In this document: in pieces, positions 50,296-59,942 of the stretch
How positions within the stretch are numbered: position 1 is the stretch's first letter
Layout of the letters: the number at the start of each line of letters is the position of its first letter
Origin: Pseudomonas sp. FEN
GTDB taxonomy: Bacteria; Pseudomonadota; Gammaproteobacteria; Pseudomonadales; Pseudomonadaceae
Direction: 5' to 3'
DNA: 64,000 bases
NCBI RefSeq assembly: GCF_904067045.1
Contig: NZ_CAJFDC010000016.1
Location: forward strand, 1 to 64,000
Position numbers and translations under genes: made by a program
Notes under the pieces: model-generated
Database searches by the model: none
What the model was told of the DNA's origin: nothing
What the model saw: only the letters and a program-made list of their open reading frames with translations

Positions 50296-53200
50296 AGCGG
50301 AGTTTCCAGAGCACCATCAGTGCGCACGCCACGCCATTGGTTGAAACGGTGGCGCAAACGGTCGAGATAAAGGTAAACCACCGGGGTGGTGTAGAGGGTC
50401 AGGATCTGGCTGAAGATCAGCCCGCCGATAATGGTCAGGCCCAGGGGCTGGCGCATTTCCGCGCCTTCGGCAGTGCTCAACAGCAAGGGCAAGGCACCAA
50501 GGATCGCCGCCAGGGTGGTCATCAGGATCGGTCGCAGGCGCAGCAGGCAGGCCTGGCGAATCGACTCCAGCGGATCGAGGCCCGAATGCCGTTCCAGTTG
50601 CAGTGCCAGGTCAATCATCAGGATCGCATTCTTTTTCACCACGCCGATCAGCAGGAACAGGCCCAGCAGCGAAATCAGGCTGAACTCGCCCCCCAGCAGG
50701 TAGATGCCGAGCAAGGCCCCGACCCCGGCCGACGGCAATGTCGAGAGGATGGTCAGCGGGTGGATGTAGCTTTCGTAGAGGATGCCCAGCACCAGGTACA
50801 CCGCCACCAGCGCGCCGAGGATCATGAACGGTTGGCTTTTCTGGGTAGCGGCAAAGGCATCGTTGGTACCGGCCATCTTGGCGATCACCGCTTCCGGCAA
50901 ACCAAGCTTGGCGACGGCCCGCTCGATGGCGGCGGTGCCCTGCTCCACCGTCACTCCGGGGGCCATGTCGAACGACAGGCTTTCGGAGGCGAACTGTCCC
51001 TCATGCTCGACCCGGTCGGACTGCAGGCTGTTCTCGTAGTGGGCAATGGCCGACAGCGGGATGCGTTGCCCGCTTGAACCGATCACCTTGACCTGATCGA
51101 GGGTTTCCGGAGACTGGGCGTACAGGGGATTGATCTCCATTACCACCTGGTACTGGTTCAGGCTGTCGTAGATGGTGGAGATCTGCCGCTGGCTATAGGC
51201 GTTGTTGAGCACCGCCGTGACGGTGCTCATGTCCACGCCCAGGCGCTTGGCGGTATCCCGATCGACCACCAGGGTGGTCTGCGGGGCGCCACGACCTTCC
51301 CGCGCATCGACCGCGGTCAGTTCCGGCAGGGCCTTGAAGGCCGCGACCACTTTCGGGTACCACTCGCGCAACACCCCGAGATCGTCGCTTTGCAGGATGT
51401 AGGAGTACTGCGCGGTCTGTTGCTCGCGGCCGCCGCCGAATTGCAGGTCCTGGTCGGCCATCAGCATCAGTCGGGCGCCGGGCATCTTGGGCATTTCCGT
51501 GCGCAGGCGCTCGATGACCTTCTGCGCCGAGACGTTGCGCTCCTTGATCGGCTTGAGGCGCACCAGCATGAAGGCGTTGTTGGTGCCGTTGTTGCCGCCG
51601 ATAAAGCCGGCCACGCTTTGCACCGCCGGGTCGGCCAGCACCGCCTTGCGGAAGATTTCCATCTTCGGTTGCATATTGCCGAACGACATACCGTCGTCGC
51701 CCCGCACGAAACCGATCAGTTGCCCGGTGTCCTGCTGTGGCAGGAAGGTTTTCGGCACCACTACGTACAGGGCGACGTTCACCCCGATGGTGACGAACAG
51801 GCTGAGCAAGGTCAGGCGCTTGTGCCGCAGGACCCAGTCCAGGCTGACGGCATAGGCGGCTATCATCCGGTCGTTGGCTTTTTCACTCCAGCGTTGCAGG
51901 CGGGTCGGCTCACCCTGCTGGTGCGGTTTGAGCCAGCGCGCGCAAAGCATCGGTGTCAAGGTCAGGGAAACCACCAGCGAGACCAGGATGGAGGCCGCCA
52001 AAGTGATGGAAAACTCGCGGAACAGGCTGCCGATGATCCCACCGATGAACAGGATGGAGAGGAACACCACCACCAGCGACAGGTTCATCGACAACAAGGT
52101 GAAGCCGACTTCCTTGGCCCCCAGGTACGCGGCCTTCATCGGCGCGATGCCATTGTCGATATGCCGGGAAATGTTCTCCAGCACCACGATGGCGTCGTCC
52201 ACCACCAGCCCGGTGGCCAGGATCAGTGCCATCAGCGACAGGTTGTTCAGGGAGAAGCCATACAGGTACATGACGGCAAAGGTGCCCACCAGCGACACCG
52301 GCACCGCCAGGGTCGGGATCAGCGATGCACGGAAGTTGCCGAGGAACAGATACACCACCAGCACCACCAGGGCCACGGCGATCAGCAGGGTCATCTCCGC
52401 TTCGTGGAGCGTGGCCTTGATTACTGGCGAGCGGTCCATGGCCAGGTTCAACTTGACGCTGGCCGGCAGCACCGCCTGCAAGGCCGGCAGTTGGGCCTTG
52501 ATCTCATTCACCGTCTGGATGATGTTGGCGCCCGCCTGGCGGTTGATCACCAACAGGACCGCCTCGTCATTGTTGAAAAAACCGGCGTTGTAGCGATCCT
52601 CGACGCTGTCGCTGATCTTGGCCACATCGCCCAGGCGCAAGGCCGAACCGTTCTGGTAATGGATGATCAGCGGCTCGTAGTCCTTGGCCTTTTCCAACTG
52701 ATCGTTGGCCTGCACCTGCCAGTTGCGCTCGGCATCCTCTAGCGAGCCCTTGGGCCGACGCACGTTGGCGTTGGCAATGGCGGTACGCACGCTGTCCAGG
52801 GCCACGCCGTACTGGTTGAGCGCCTGGGGTTCAAGCTCGATGCGTACCGCCGGCAGCGAGCTACCGCCGATCTGCACCTCGCCCACCCCCGGAACCTGGG
52901 ACAGGCTCTGGGACAGGATGGTCGAGGCCAGGTCGTAGAGCTGGCCTTTCTGCAACACATCGGAGGTCAGCGACAGCACCATGATCGGCGCCTGGGACGG
53001 GTTGACCTTTTTGTAGGTGGGCATGCTGCGCATGCCGCTGGGCAGCAGGTTGCGCGAAGCGTTGATCGCCGCCTGGACTTCCCGCGCGGCACCGTTGATA
53101 TCGCGATTGAGGTCGAACTGCAGGATCACCCGGGTCGAGCCCTGGCTGGAACGGCTGCTCATGGTGTTGACACCGGGAATCACGCCGAACGAGCGCTCCA

Positions 53201-53399
53201 GCGGCGTGGCGACGGTGGATGCCATGACTTCCGGGCTCGCGCCGGGCAGGCTGGCCTGGACCACGATGACCGGGAAGTCCATCTGCGGCAGCGGCGAAAC
53301 CGGTAGCAGGCCGAAGCTCACGCCGCCCAGCAGGATGATCGCCAGGCTCAGCAGCATGGTAGCCACCGGCCGACGGATGAAAGGCCCCGACAGATTCAT
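50292..53399 (-). CDS. muxC: MuxC, RND efflux pump subunit
   Basis: A 1035-residue HAE1-type RND transporter (MdtC class). The N-terminal helix IRRPVATMLLSLAIILLGG is followed by two periplasmic loops and the helix-4 motif GLVVDDAIVVLENI with its acidic proton-relay pair. It pairs with MuxB in one heterotrimer, as MdtB and MdtC do. Its first 539 bases are also covered by the open muxB frame (see muxB). Confidence 0.94.
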   Translation of the reverse strand: MNLSGPFIRRPVATMLLSLAIILLGGVSFGLLPVSPLPQMDFPVIVVQASLPGASPEVMASTVATPLERSFGVIPGVNTMSSRSSQGSTRVILQFDLNRDINGAAREVQAAINASRNLLPSGMRSMPTYKKVNPSQAPIMVLSLTSDVLQKGQLYDLASTILSQSLSQVPGVGEVQIGGSSLPAVRIELEPQALNQYGVALDSVRTAIANANVRRPKGSLEDAERNWQVQANDQLEKAKDYEPLIIHYQNGSALRLGDVAKISDSVEDRYNAGFFNNDEAVLLVINRQAGANIIQTVNEIKAQLPALQAVLPASVKLNLAMDRSPVIKATLHEAEMTLLIAVALVVLVVYLFLGNFRASLIPTLAVPVSLVGTFAVMYLYGFSLNNLSLMALILATGLVVDDAIVVLENISRHIDNGIAPMKAAYLGAKEVGFTLLSMNLSLVVVFLSILFIGGIIGSLFREFSITLAASILVSLVVSLTLTPMLCARWLKPHQQGEPTRLQRWSEKANDRMIAAYAVSLDWVLRHKRLTLLSLFVTIGVNVALYVVVPKTFLPQQDTGQLIGFVRGDDGMSFGNMQPKMEIFRKAVLADPAVQSVAGFIGGNNGTNNAFMLVRLKPIKERNVSAQKVIERLRTEMPKMPGARLMLMADQDLQFGGGREQQTAQYSYILQSDDLGVLREWYPKVVAAFKALPELTAVDAREGRGAPQTTLVVDRDTAKRLGVDMSTVTAVLNNAYSQRQISTIYDSLNQYQVVMEINPLYAQSPETLDQVKVIGSSGQRIPLSAIAHYENSLQSDRVEHEGQFASESLSFDMAPGVTVEQGTAAIERAVAKLGLPEAVIAKMAGTNDAFAATQKSQPFMILGALVAVYLVLGILYESYIHPLTILSTLPSAGVGALLGIYLLGGEFSLISLLGLFLLIGVVKKNAILMIDLALQLERHSGLDPLESIRQACLLRLRPILMTTLAAILGALPLLLSTAEGAEMRQPLGLTIIGGLIFSQILTLYTTPVVYLYLDRLRHRFNQWRGVRTDGALETPL

Positions 53400-56300
53400 G
53401 TATCCACCTGCTCAAGCAGGCTCGAATGCCGCCCCAGCGCCGTCCCAGGCGGTCGAAGTAGAGGTAGATCACCGGGGTGGTGAACAACGTCAGCACCTGG
53501 CTCACCAGCAACCCGCCGACCATCACCAGGCCCAGGGGCTGACGCAGTTCGGCACCGGAGCCAGTGGCGAGCATCAATGGAATGGCGCCGAACAACGCCG
53601 CCAGGGTGGTCATCAGGATTGGCCGGAAGCGCAACAGGGCCGCCTGGTAGATCGCCTGCTCCGGGGCCATGCCCTGGTTACGCTCGGCGTCGAGGGCGAA
53701 GTCGATCATCATGATCGCGTTCTTCTTGACGATACCGATCAGCAGGATGATACCGATGATCGCGATCATGCCCAGGTCGTTGCCGCTCAGGATCAATGCC
53801 AGCAAGGCGCCGACCGCCGCCGAGGGCAAGGTCGAGAGAATGGTCACCGGGTGGATGTAGCTCTCATAGAGCACCCCGAGCACGATGTACATGGTCACCA
53901 CCGCCGCCAGGATCAGCAACAAGGTACTCGACAACGAGGCCTGGAAAGCTTCGGCCGCCCCCTGGAACTGGGTCTGCACGCCAATCGGCATGCCGATCTC
54001 CTGCTTGACCTGGTCGATGACCTGCACCGCCTGCCCCAACGCCACACCGGGCGCGAGGTTGAACGACATCATCACCGCCGGGAACTGGCCGATATGGGAG
54101 ATGGCCAACTGAGCCTGACGCTCCTCGATACGGGCCAGGCTGGACAGGCGCACCTGCCCGCCGCCGGTGGTCTTGACGTGGATCTGCTCCAGCGCCTGCG
54201 GCCCGATCCTCTCCCCCGCCTGGGCCTGCAGCACGACTCGGTACTGGCTGGCCTGGGTGTAGATGGTGGAAATCTGCCGCTGGCCGAAACTGTCATACAA
54301 CGCATCGGTGATATCCGACACCGCCACGCCGAGGCGTGAAGCGGCATCGCGGTCGATCACCAGGTAGACCTGCAAGCCCTTGTCCTGCAGGTCGCTGGCC
54401 ACGTCCCTCAGTTCCGGGCGCAGGGCCAGCGCGTCCACCAGCTTGGCGCTCCACTCGGCCAACAGGTTGGCATCCGGCGAGGACAGGCTGAACTGGTACT
54501 GGGTACGGCTGACCCGGTCTTCGATGGTCAGGTCCTGCACCGGCTGCATGAACAGGCGGATCCCCGCCAGTTTGTCGACTTCCGGCTGCAGGCGGTTGAT
54601 CACCTGGGTCGCGGTCAGGCTGCGCTGATGGCGCGGCTTGAGGTTGATCAGCAGGCGACCGCTGTTGAGCGTGGCATTGTCGCCGTCCACGCCGATATAG
54701 GACGACAGGCTTGCAACATCCGGATCGGCCAGGATGACCTTGGCCAGGGCCTGTTGCCGTTGGCTCATGGAGGCAAAGGACACCGACTGCGGCGCTTCGG
54801 AAATGCCCTGGATCACCCCGGTGTCCTGCACCGGGAAGAACCCCTTGGGCACCATCAGGTAGAGAAACACGGTCAGGGCCAGGGTCGCGACCGCTACCAG
54901 CAGGGTCAACGGTTGGTGATTGAGTACCCAGCGCAGCTTGCGCCCATAGGCTTCGATCAACCAGTCGATCCAGGCCCCGCTGGCCCGGTAGAAGCGGCCC
55001 TGCTCTGCGGGCTTGGGCTCGCGCTTGAGCAAGCGCGCGCACATCATCGGCGTCAGGGTCAGCGACACCACCAGGGAAATCAGGATCGCCACGGCCAGGG
55101 TGATGGCAAACTCGCGGAACAGCCGCCCGACCACATCGGCCATGAACAACAGCGGTATCAACACCGCGATCAGCGACAGCGTCAGGGAGATCAGGGTGAA
55201 ACCGATCTGCTTGGCGCCCTTGAGCGCCGCCTGCATCGGGCTATCGCCCTCCTCGATGAAGCGCGAGATGTTTTCCAGCATGACAATGGCATCGTCGACC
55301 ACGAAGCCGGTGGCAATGGTCAAGGCCATCAGGGTCAGGTTATTGATCGAAAAGCCCGCCAGATACATCACTCCGAAGGTACCGATCAGCGACAGCGGCA
55401 CGGCCACGGAAGGAATGAGGGTGGCGCTGGCCCGACGCAGGAACAGGAACGTCACCATCACCACCAGGGCAATGGCGATCAACAGTTCGTGCTGTACATC
55501 GGTGACCGAGGCGCGGATGGTCTGGGTGCGGTCGGTCAACACCGTGATATCGATGCCCGCCGGCAGGTTATCGGTGATCGACGGCAGCAAGGCCTTGATC
55601 CGGTCCACCACCTCGATCACGTTGGCCCCGGGCTGGCGCTGGATATTCAGCAGCACGGCCTGGTTTTCGTTGGCCCAGGCGGCAAGGCGTTCGTTCTCGG
55701 CGCCGTCGACGATCTGCGCGACATCCTTGAGCCGCAACGGCGCGCCGTTCTTGTAGGCCAGGATCAGCTCGGCGTACTCCTTGGGCGAACGCAACTGGTC
55801 GTTGGCGTCGAGCATCGACACCCGGGTCGGACCGTCGAAGTTGCCCTTGGGTTGGTTGACGTTCGAGGCGCCGATCAGGGTGCGGACATCCGACAAGTTC
55901 AGGCTGTTGGCCGCCAGGGCCTCGGGATTGACCTTGATCCGCACCGCCTGGCGCTGGCCGCCGGCAATGCTGACCATGCCCACGCCGCTGATCTGGGCGA
56001 TCTTCTGCGCCATGCGGGTATCGACCAGGTCATTGAGCTTGGGCAACAGCATGGTTTTCGACGTGATCGCCAGGGTCAATACCGGGGTGTCCGCCGGGTT
56101 GACCTTGTTGTACACCGGCGGTGCCGGCAGGTCCTTGGGCAACAGGTTGGTCGCGGCGTTGATGGCCGCCTGGACCTGCTGCTCGGCGACATCCATGTTG
56201 GTTTCGAGGTTGAAGCGCAGGGTCAGGATCGATGCCCCGCCGGAACTGGTGGAGGCCATCTGGGTCAAGCCGGGCATCTGCCCGAACTGACGTTCCAGGG

Positions 56301-56496
56301 GCGCGGTGACCGCGCTGGTCATCACGTCGGGACTGGCCCCCGGGTAAAGGGTCATCACCCGAATGGTCGGATAGTCGACCTGGGGCAGCGCCGACACCGG
56401 CAGCAGGCGATAGGCAATGAGGCCGACCAGGACAATGGCCAGCATGCTCAAGGTGGTCGCCACCGGACGGAGGATGAACAGCCGCGAGAGATTCAT
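52861..56496 (-). CDS. muxB: MuxB, RND efflux pump subunit, with an unusual read-on into muxC
   Basis: An HAE1 RND transporter (MdtB class), starting NLSRLFILRPVATTLSMLA, with GFVVDDAIVMLENI in helix 4. RND similarity ends near VIYLYFDRLGRRW at about residue 1020, close to the muxC start. But the frame has no stop there and stays open for a further 175 residues, out of frame across the first 539 bases of muxC, to 52861. Removing one G in the run GGGG near 53433-53436 would give a stop (...AAFEPA) just before muxC. So either a one-base error or mutation lengthened it, or the tail is real; family members are about 1040 residues. It overlaps muxA by ATGA. Confidence 0.88.
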   Translation of the reverse strand: MNLSRLFILRPVATTLSMLAIVLVGLIAYRLLPVSALPQVDYPTIRVMTLYPGASPDVMTSAVTAPLERQFGQMPGLTQMASTSSGGASILTLRFNLETNMDVAEQQVQAAINAATNLLPKDLPAPPVYNKVNPADTPVLTLAITSKTMLLPKLNDLVDTRMAQKIAQISGVGMVSIAGGQRQAVRIKVNPEALAANSLNLSDVRTLIGASNVNQPKGNFDGPTRVSMLDANDQLRSPKEYAELILAYKNGAPLRLKDVAQIVDGAENERLAAWANENQAVLLNIQRQPGANVIEVVDRIKALLPSITDNLPAGIDITVLTDRTQTIRASVTDVQHELLIAIALVVMVTFLFLRRASATLIPSVAVPLSLIGTFGVMYLAGFSINNLTLMALTIATGFVVDDAIVMLENISRFIEEGDSPMQAALKGAKQIGFTLISLTLSLIAVLIPLLFMADVVGRLFREFAITLAVAILISLVVSLTLTPMMCARLLKREPKPAEQGRFYRASGAWIDWLIEAYGRKLRWVLNHQPLTLLVAVATLALTVFLYLMVPKGFFPVQDTGVIQGISEAPQSVSFASMSQRQQALAKVILADPDVASLSSYIGVDGDNATLNSGRLLINLKPRHQRSLTATQVINRLQPEVDKLAGIRLFMQPVQDLTIEDRVSRTQYQFSLSSPDANLLAEWSAKLVDALALRPELRDVASDLQDKGLQVYLVIDRDAASRLGVAVSDITDALYDSFGQRQISTIYTQASQYRVVLQAQAGERIGPQALEQIHVKTTGGGQVRLSSLARIEERQAQLAISHIGQFPAVMMSFNLAPGVALGQAVQVIDQVKQEIGMPIGVQTQFQGAAEAFQASLSSTLLLILAAVVTMYIVLGVLYESYIHPVTILSTLPSAAVGALLALILSGNDLGMIAIIGIILLIGIVKKNAIMMIDFALDAERNQGMAPEQAIYQAALLRFRPILMTTLAALFGAIPLMLATGSGAELRQPLGLVMVGGLLVSQVLTLFTTPVIYLYFDRLGRRWGGIRACLSRWIHESVGAFHPSAGGYHAAEPGDHPAGRRELRPATGFAAAADGLPGHRGPGQPARREPGSHGIHRRHAAGALVRRDSRCQHHEQPFQPGLDPGDPAVRPQSRYQRCRAGSPGGDQRFAQPAAQRHAQHAHLQKGQPVPGADHGAVADLRCVAERPALRPGLDHPVPEPVPGSGGGRGADRR

Positions 56497-57797
56497 GCGC
56501 CGACCTTTTTCGCCTTGCCGGCTTCAGCCGGTGCCTTGGACGTCGCGCCTTCCTTCAACTGCTCGGAAGGCGCCTTGGGCACATCCTGGCTGTCGTTGAC
56601 CACGTCCACTTCACCGCCATCCTTCAAGCGGTCGGTGCCTTCCAGGACCACGCGATCGCCAGCGGCCAGGCCGTCCTTGATCACCGTGACATTGCCGTCG
56701 CTGGAACCAACTTTCAGCGGCCGGATCTTGACCTTCTTGTCGCCGTCCATGACATAGACAAAGGTACCGTCGTTGCCGAACTGGATCGCCGCGCTCGGCG
56801 CCAGCACCACGTTCTTCAGGGTGTCGGCCAGCAGGTGCACATTGACGAACTGGTTGGGGAACAAGGTCTGCTCGCGGTTTTCGTACAGAGCCTTGAACTT
56901 GAGGGTGCCGGTGGTGATGTCGATCTGGTTGTCGAGACTCTGCAATACCCCGCTGGCCTGCTGCTTCACATCGCCACGGTCCCAGGCTTCGGCGGGCAGT
57001 TTCGCCCCGCCGCGAAAGCGCGTGAGCACGGTATCGAGGTTGTTTTCCGGCAAGGTGAAGGCCACGCTGATCGGCTGGGTCTGGGTGATCACCACCAGCG
57101 CCTGGCTGTCGTTCGCGGCCAGCAGGTTACCGACGTCCAGTTGCCGCAGGCCCAGGCGCCCGGAAATTGGTGCGCGGATCTTGGTGAAGTCCAGATTCAA
57201 CTTGGCCGCCTCGACCGCGCCCTGGTTGGTCTTGACCGTGCCCTGGTACTGCTGCACCAGCGCCTCGGCGGTGTCCAGGGTCTGCTTGGCGATACTGTCT
57301 TCAGCGAACAGCCCGCGATAACGCTGCAAATCGACCTGGGCGTTCTTCAACTGCGCCTGGCTTTGCAGGAGGGTGCCCTGGGCCTGGAGCAAGGCGCTCT
57401 CGTAGTTGCGCGGATCGATCTCGGCCAGCACGTCACCGGCCTTGACCATCTGACCTTCCTGGAAATGGATCTTGACCAGTTGCCCGGCTACTTGCGTACG
57501 CACATTGACCGTGTTGAGCGCGGTCACCGTCCCCAGGGCCTTGTAGTAGACCGGGAAGTCCCCCACCGTCGCCGCGGCTACCCGCACCGGCACCGGGCCC
57601 GCGGATGCGCCAAAGCCCGGCCGCATCATGCCCGACTTGCCCGTGCGCGCGGCGGACTGGGCTTGGCCATTTTTCTGAGGCGCGCTTGACGGCCAGAAAT
57701 GCCAGCACAGCGCGCCGATAACCAACAGAATCAACAGGGCGAACAGCCAGCGACGAGACTTGTGGGAAACAGAAGATTGCATGGAGTGATCAACCAT
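56493..57797 (-). CDS. muxA: MuxA, periplasmic adaptor of the Mux RND pump
   Basis: A 434-residue membrane fusion protein of the MdtA type. A membrane anchor (about 16-37, WLFALLILLVIGALCWHFW) is followed by the lipoyl halves around a coiled coil (KIHFQEGQMVKAGDVLAEID, then IRAPISGRLGLRQ). The C-terminal tail is Lys/Pro/Ala-rich (about 400-434). ATG 57797 gives the usual N-terminus; in-frame ATG 57782 is also possible. It is the first gene of muxABC-opmB. Confidence 0.92.
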   Translation of the reverse strand: MVDHSMQSSVSHKSRRWLFALLILLVIGALCWHFWPSSAPQKNGQAQSAARTGKSGMMRPGFGASAGPVPVRVAAATVGDFPVYYKALGTVTALNTVNVRTQVAGQLVKIHFQEGQMVKAGDVLAEIDPRNYESALLQAQGTLLQSQAQLKNAQVDLQRYRGLFAEDSIAKQTLDTAEALVQQYQGTVKTNQGAVEAAKLNLDFTKIRAPISGRLGLRQLDVGNLLAANDSQALVVITQTQPISVAFTLPENNLDTVLTRFRGGAKLPAEAWDRGDVKQQASGVLQSLDNQIDITTGTLKFKALYENREQTLFPNQFVNVHLLADTLKNVVLAPSAAIQFGNDGTFVYVMDGDKKVKIRPLKVGSSDGNVTVIKDGLAAGDRVVLEGTDRLKDGGEVDVVNDSQDVPKAPSEQLKEGATSKAPAEAGKAKKVGA

Positions 57798-57920
57798 TGT
57801 GCGCGAGAACTTCTTTTTGGGGAGGCTGCAAGATAAGCACTGCATTGTTTCAGGAAAAGCGCCTTTACCGGCAATTTACCTTGGGAGCACTTTTGTCAGG
57901 ATTCGGATAAAACACTGAAG

Positions 57921-57955
57921 CACAAATAAAAACAGCCTGGACAGTGTCAGGCTGT
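57921..57955 (-). terminator. Rho-independent terminator of the first tpx gene
   Basis: On the minus strand ACAGCCTG and CAGGCTGT form a perfect eight-base stem around an eight-base loop, followed by TTTTTATTTG. It lies 33 bases after the stop of the thiol peroxidase gene at 57988. Confidence 0.85.
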
Positions 57956-57987
57956 GAATAATTATAAACCGCTTGTTTCAGAACCGT

Positions 57988-58488
57988 TTATTCCAGCGCC
58001 GCAAGCGCCGCTTCGTAATCCGGTTCCTGGCCGATATCCGCCACCAATTCGCTGTGCAGTACCTTGTCGTCGGCGTCGAGGACCAGCACCGCACGGGTGG
58101 TCAGGCCCTCGAGGGGGCCGTCGGCGATTTCCACGCCGTAGTCACGCATGAACCCGCGACCGCGCAGGGTGGACAAATTGAGCACATGCTCCAGCCCCTC
58201 GGCGGCGCAAAAGCGCGCCTGGGCGAACGGCAGGTCCGCGGAAATACACAGCACCACGGTGTTGGCCAGTTCGCCGGCGCGCTGGTTGAACTGGCGTACG
58301 GATTTGGCGCAGGTCGGTGTGTCGACGCTGGGGAAGATATTCAGCACCTTGCGCTGGCCGGCGAAGCTGCCCAGGGTGACATCGGAGAGGTCCTTGGCCA
58401 CCAGGGAAAACGCCGGGGCCTGGGAGCCGGGTTGCGGCAATTGTCCGTTGATCCGCACCGTTACGCCCCTGCGGGTGACTTGAGCCAT
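57988..58488 (-). CDS. tpx: Thiol peroxidase (Tpx), copy 1
   Basis: A 166-residue atypical 2-Cys peroxiredoxin. The peroxidatic Cys lies in SVDTPTCAKS and the resolving Cys in ARFCAAEG, as in E. coli Tpx. It reduces hydrogen and alkyl peroxides using thioredoxin. ATG 58488 follows GGAG; the short open stretch upstream has no support. A close paralogue lies just upstream in the same direction, separated by 127 bases with a strong hairpin, and this gene ends in a clear terminator. Confidence 0.92.
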   Translation of the reverse strand: MAQVTRRGVTVRINGQLPQPGSQAPAFSLVAKDLSDVTLGSFAGQRKVLNIFPSVDTPTCAKSVRQFNQRAGELANTVVLCISADLPFAQARFCAAEGLEHVLNLSTLRGRGFMRDYGVEIADGPLEGLTTRAVLVLDADDKVLHSELVADIGQEPDYEAALAALE

Positions 58489-58545
58489 CTGCCTGTCTCC
58501 TTGTAAACGTAAAATCACGTCTTGAAATACTTTTTTGTCGGCGCT

Positions 58546-58572
58546 GATAGCGGTGAATGTGACACCGCTATC
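58546..58572 (-). promoter_or_regulatory. Hairpin between the two tpx genes
   Basis: GATAGCGGTG and CACCGCTATC pair perfectly over ten bases around a seven-base loop. No T run follows on the minus strand (an A run does), so it is not a standard terminator of copy 2. It may stabilise the upstream message or attenuate read-through into copy 1. Confidence 0.5.
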
Positions 58573-58615
58573 GCTGCGATGGCGATTTCACACTCACCGC
58601 AAACCGGCCTTTCCT

Positions 58616-59116
58616 TTACTTCAGGACAGCCAGGGCCGCTTCGTAGTTGGGCTCTTCGGCAATTTCCTTGACCAGCTCGCTGTGCAGCACCTTGTCGTTC
58701 TCGTCCAGTACCACCACGGCACGCGCGGTCAGGCCGGCCAGTGGGCCGTCAGCGATTTCAACGCCGTACTCACGAATGAACTCGCGCCCGCGCAAGGTCG
58801 ACAGGTTCTGGACGTTTTCCAGGCCTTCGGCGCCGCAGAAACGCGCCTGGGCAAATGGCAGGTCAGCCGAGATGCACAGCACCACGGTGTTGGCCACATC
58901 GTTGGCCTGGGCGTTGAACTTGCGCACCGAGGTCGCGCAGGTCGGGGTATCGACGCTTGGGAAGATGTTCAGCACCTTGCGCTTGCCGGCAAAGCTGGCC
59001 AGGGTGACATCAGCCAGACCCGCGCCCACCAGGGAGAACGCTGGAGCCTGGGCACCGGCCTGCGGCAATTGACCGTTGACAGTAACCGGGTTGCCTTTGA
59101 GGGTGACTTGAGCCAT
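58616..59116 (-). CDS. tpx: Thiol peroxidase (Tpx), copy 2
   Basis: A 166-residue Tpx, nearly colinear with copy 1. It has the same SVDTPTCATS and ARFCGAEG cysteine sites, so both enzymes should be active. Differences cluster near the N-terminus and around residues 80-85 and 150-160. ATG 59116 follows AAGGA; the open frame to 59176 is unsupported. Tandem duplication in one direction suggests one copy could have changed regulation or substrate. Confidence 0.92.
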   Translation of the reverse strand: MAQVTLKGNPVTVNGQLPQAGAQAPAFSLVGAGLADVTLASFAGKRKVLNIFPSVDTPTCATSVRKFNAQANDVANTVVLCISADLPFAQARFCGAEGLENVQNLSTLRGREFIREYGVEIADGPLAGLTARAVVVLDENDKVLHSELVKEIAEEPNYEAALAVLK

Positions 59117-59349
59117 GAGCTGGATCCTTCTAAACGGTTTCGGTAAAGAGGCCGGAGTTGAACACGAGAATGCCACCCAACCTCTGGGGAAGACAAAGTG
59201 TCACAGGATTTGCGACCCGGCAAATCCTCCCTGGCTTTTTTTGTTGTGGGAATCTGCCCACGACAACGTCTGTACGCTCCGGCCGTCGGCATAGCGTCGA
59301 GGCTGGCCGGGCGCCACAGTCGAAGGTTGTGTCCAGGCAGGCAGCGGAG

Positions 59350-59844
59350 TCAGTGATATTCGCGAGGAATAAGGCTCTGCAACTGCATGGCTAGAAAGTC
59401 GGCGTCGAACGCATAGACGTCCGGGTCTTTCAGGCCATTGGTCTTGCGCCATTGCCATTCGCTGGTACCGGGTACGCCCACCAGCGAAACGCTGCCATGA
59501 CGTGCCGCCGTGTGCCCCATGACCGCCAGGGAGATCGCGCCGCCGGCGCCCATCACTTCCGGTACGAACTCCATCGTTTTTCCGGCGATCTGGATCGTCA
59601 GCTTCTGTGTCTTGAAGGTCGAGACCTCCACCGCCAGGTTGGGACCGAAGGCTACATAAGCTTCACGTTGCGTCTCGAGCAGGTTCGGGCTCTTTATCGG
59701 GGCCAGCCACTGCTCCATGCGATCGAACAACTCGACGATGCGTGCCGTCCAGTGCGCCGATTGTTTTTCAAACAGTTGCTTCTTGTGTGCCTCAGTATCG
59801 GCGTAGTGCCGAAGCATTTCCCCCAGTTGCTGTACACCATTCAT
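59350..59844 (-). CDS. Conserved-looking hypothetical protein
   Basis: A 164-residue protein starting MNGVQQLGEMLRHYADTEAH. It has a helical first half (about 1-60; LFEKQSAHWTARIVELFDRMEQWL) and a beta-rich second half (about 70-164; KLTIQIAGKTMEFVPEVM, GHTAARHGSVSLVG). ATG 59844 follows GAGGAG at good distance; the upstream extension is unsupported. No signal peptide or membrane segment. I do not recognise the family. It lies between tpx and pelG on the same strand, with 98 bases to pelG, so a link to either is uncertain. Confidence 0.65.
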   Translation of the reverse strand: MNGVQQLGEMLRHYADTEAHKKQLFEKQSAHWTARIVELFDRMEQWLAPIKSPNLLETQREAYVAFGPNLAVEVSTFKTQKLTIQIAGKTMEFVPEVMGAGGAISLAVMGHTAARHGSVSLVGVPGTSEWQWRKTNGLKDPDVYAFDADFLAMQLQSLIPREYH

Positions 59845-59932
59845 TGGAGCGCTCCTCGGGTGAACCTGAATCGAAGCCTTGATCATCGCAGATCGCACCG
59901 CGGGATGCCCGATTAACTCGATTGGGCACTGT

Positions 59933-59942
59933 CCCCCCCCCC
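59933..59942. repeat. C10 homopolymer next to the pelG stop
   Basis: Ten C follow in a row on the plus strand (ten G on the minus strand), starting directly after the pelG stop codon. It lies outside the coding frame. Such tracts change length easily during replication or sequencing. Confidence 0.8.

Noticed and set aside
54628..56757. 709-codon open frame opposite muxB
   Set aside because: His/Gln/Arg-rich antisense shadow of RND coding sequence.
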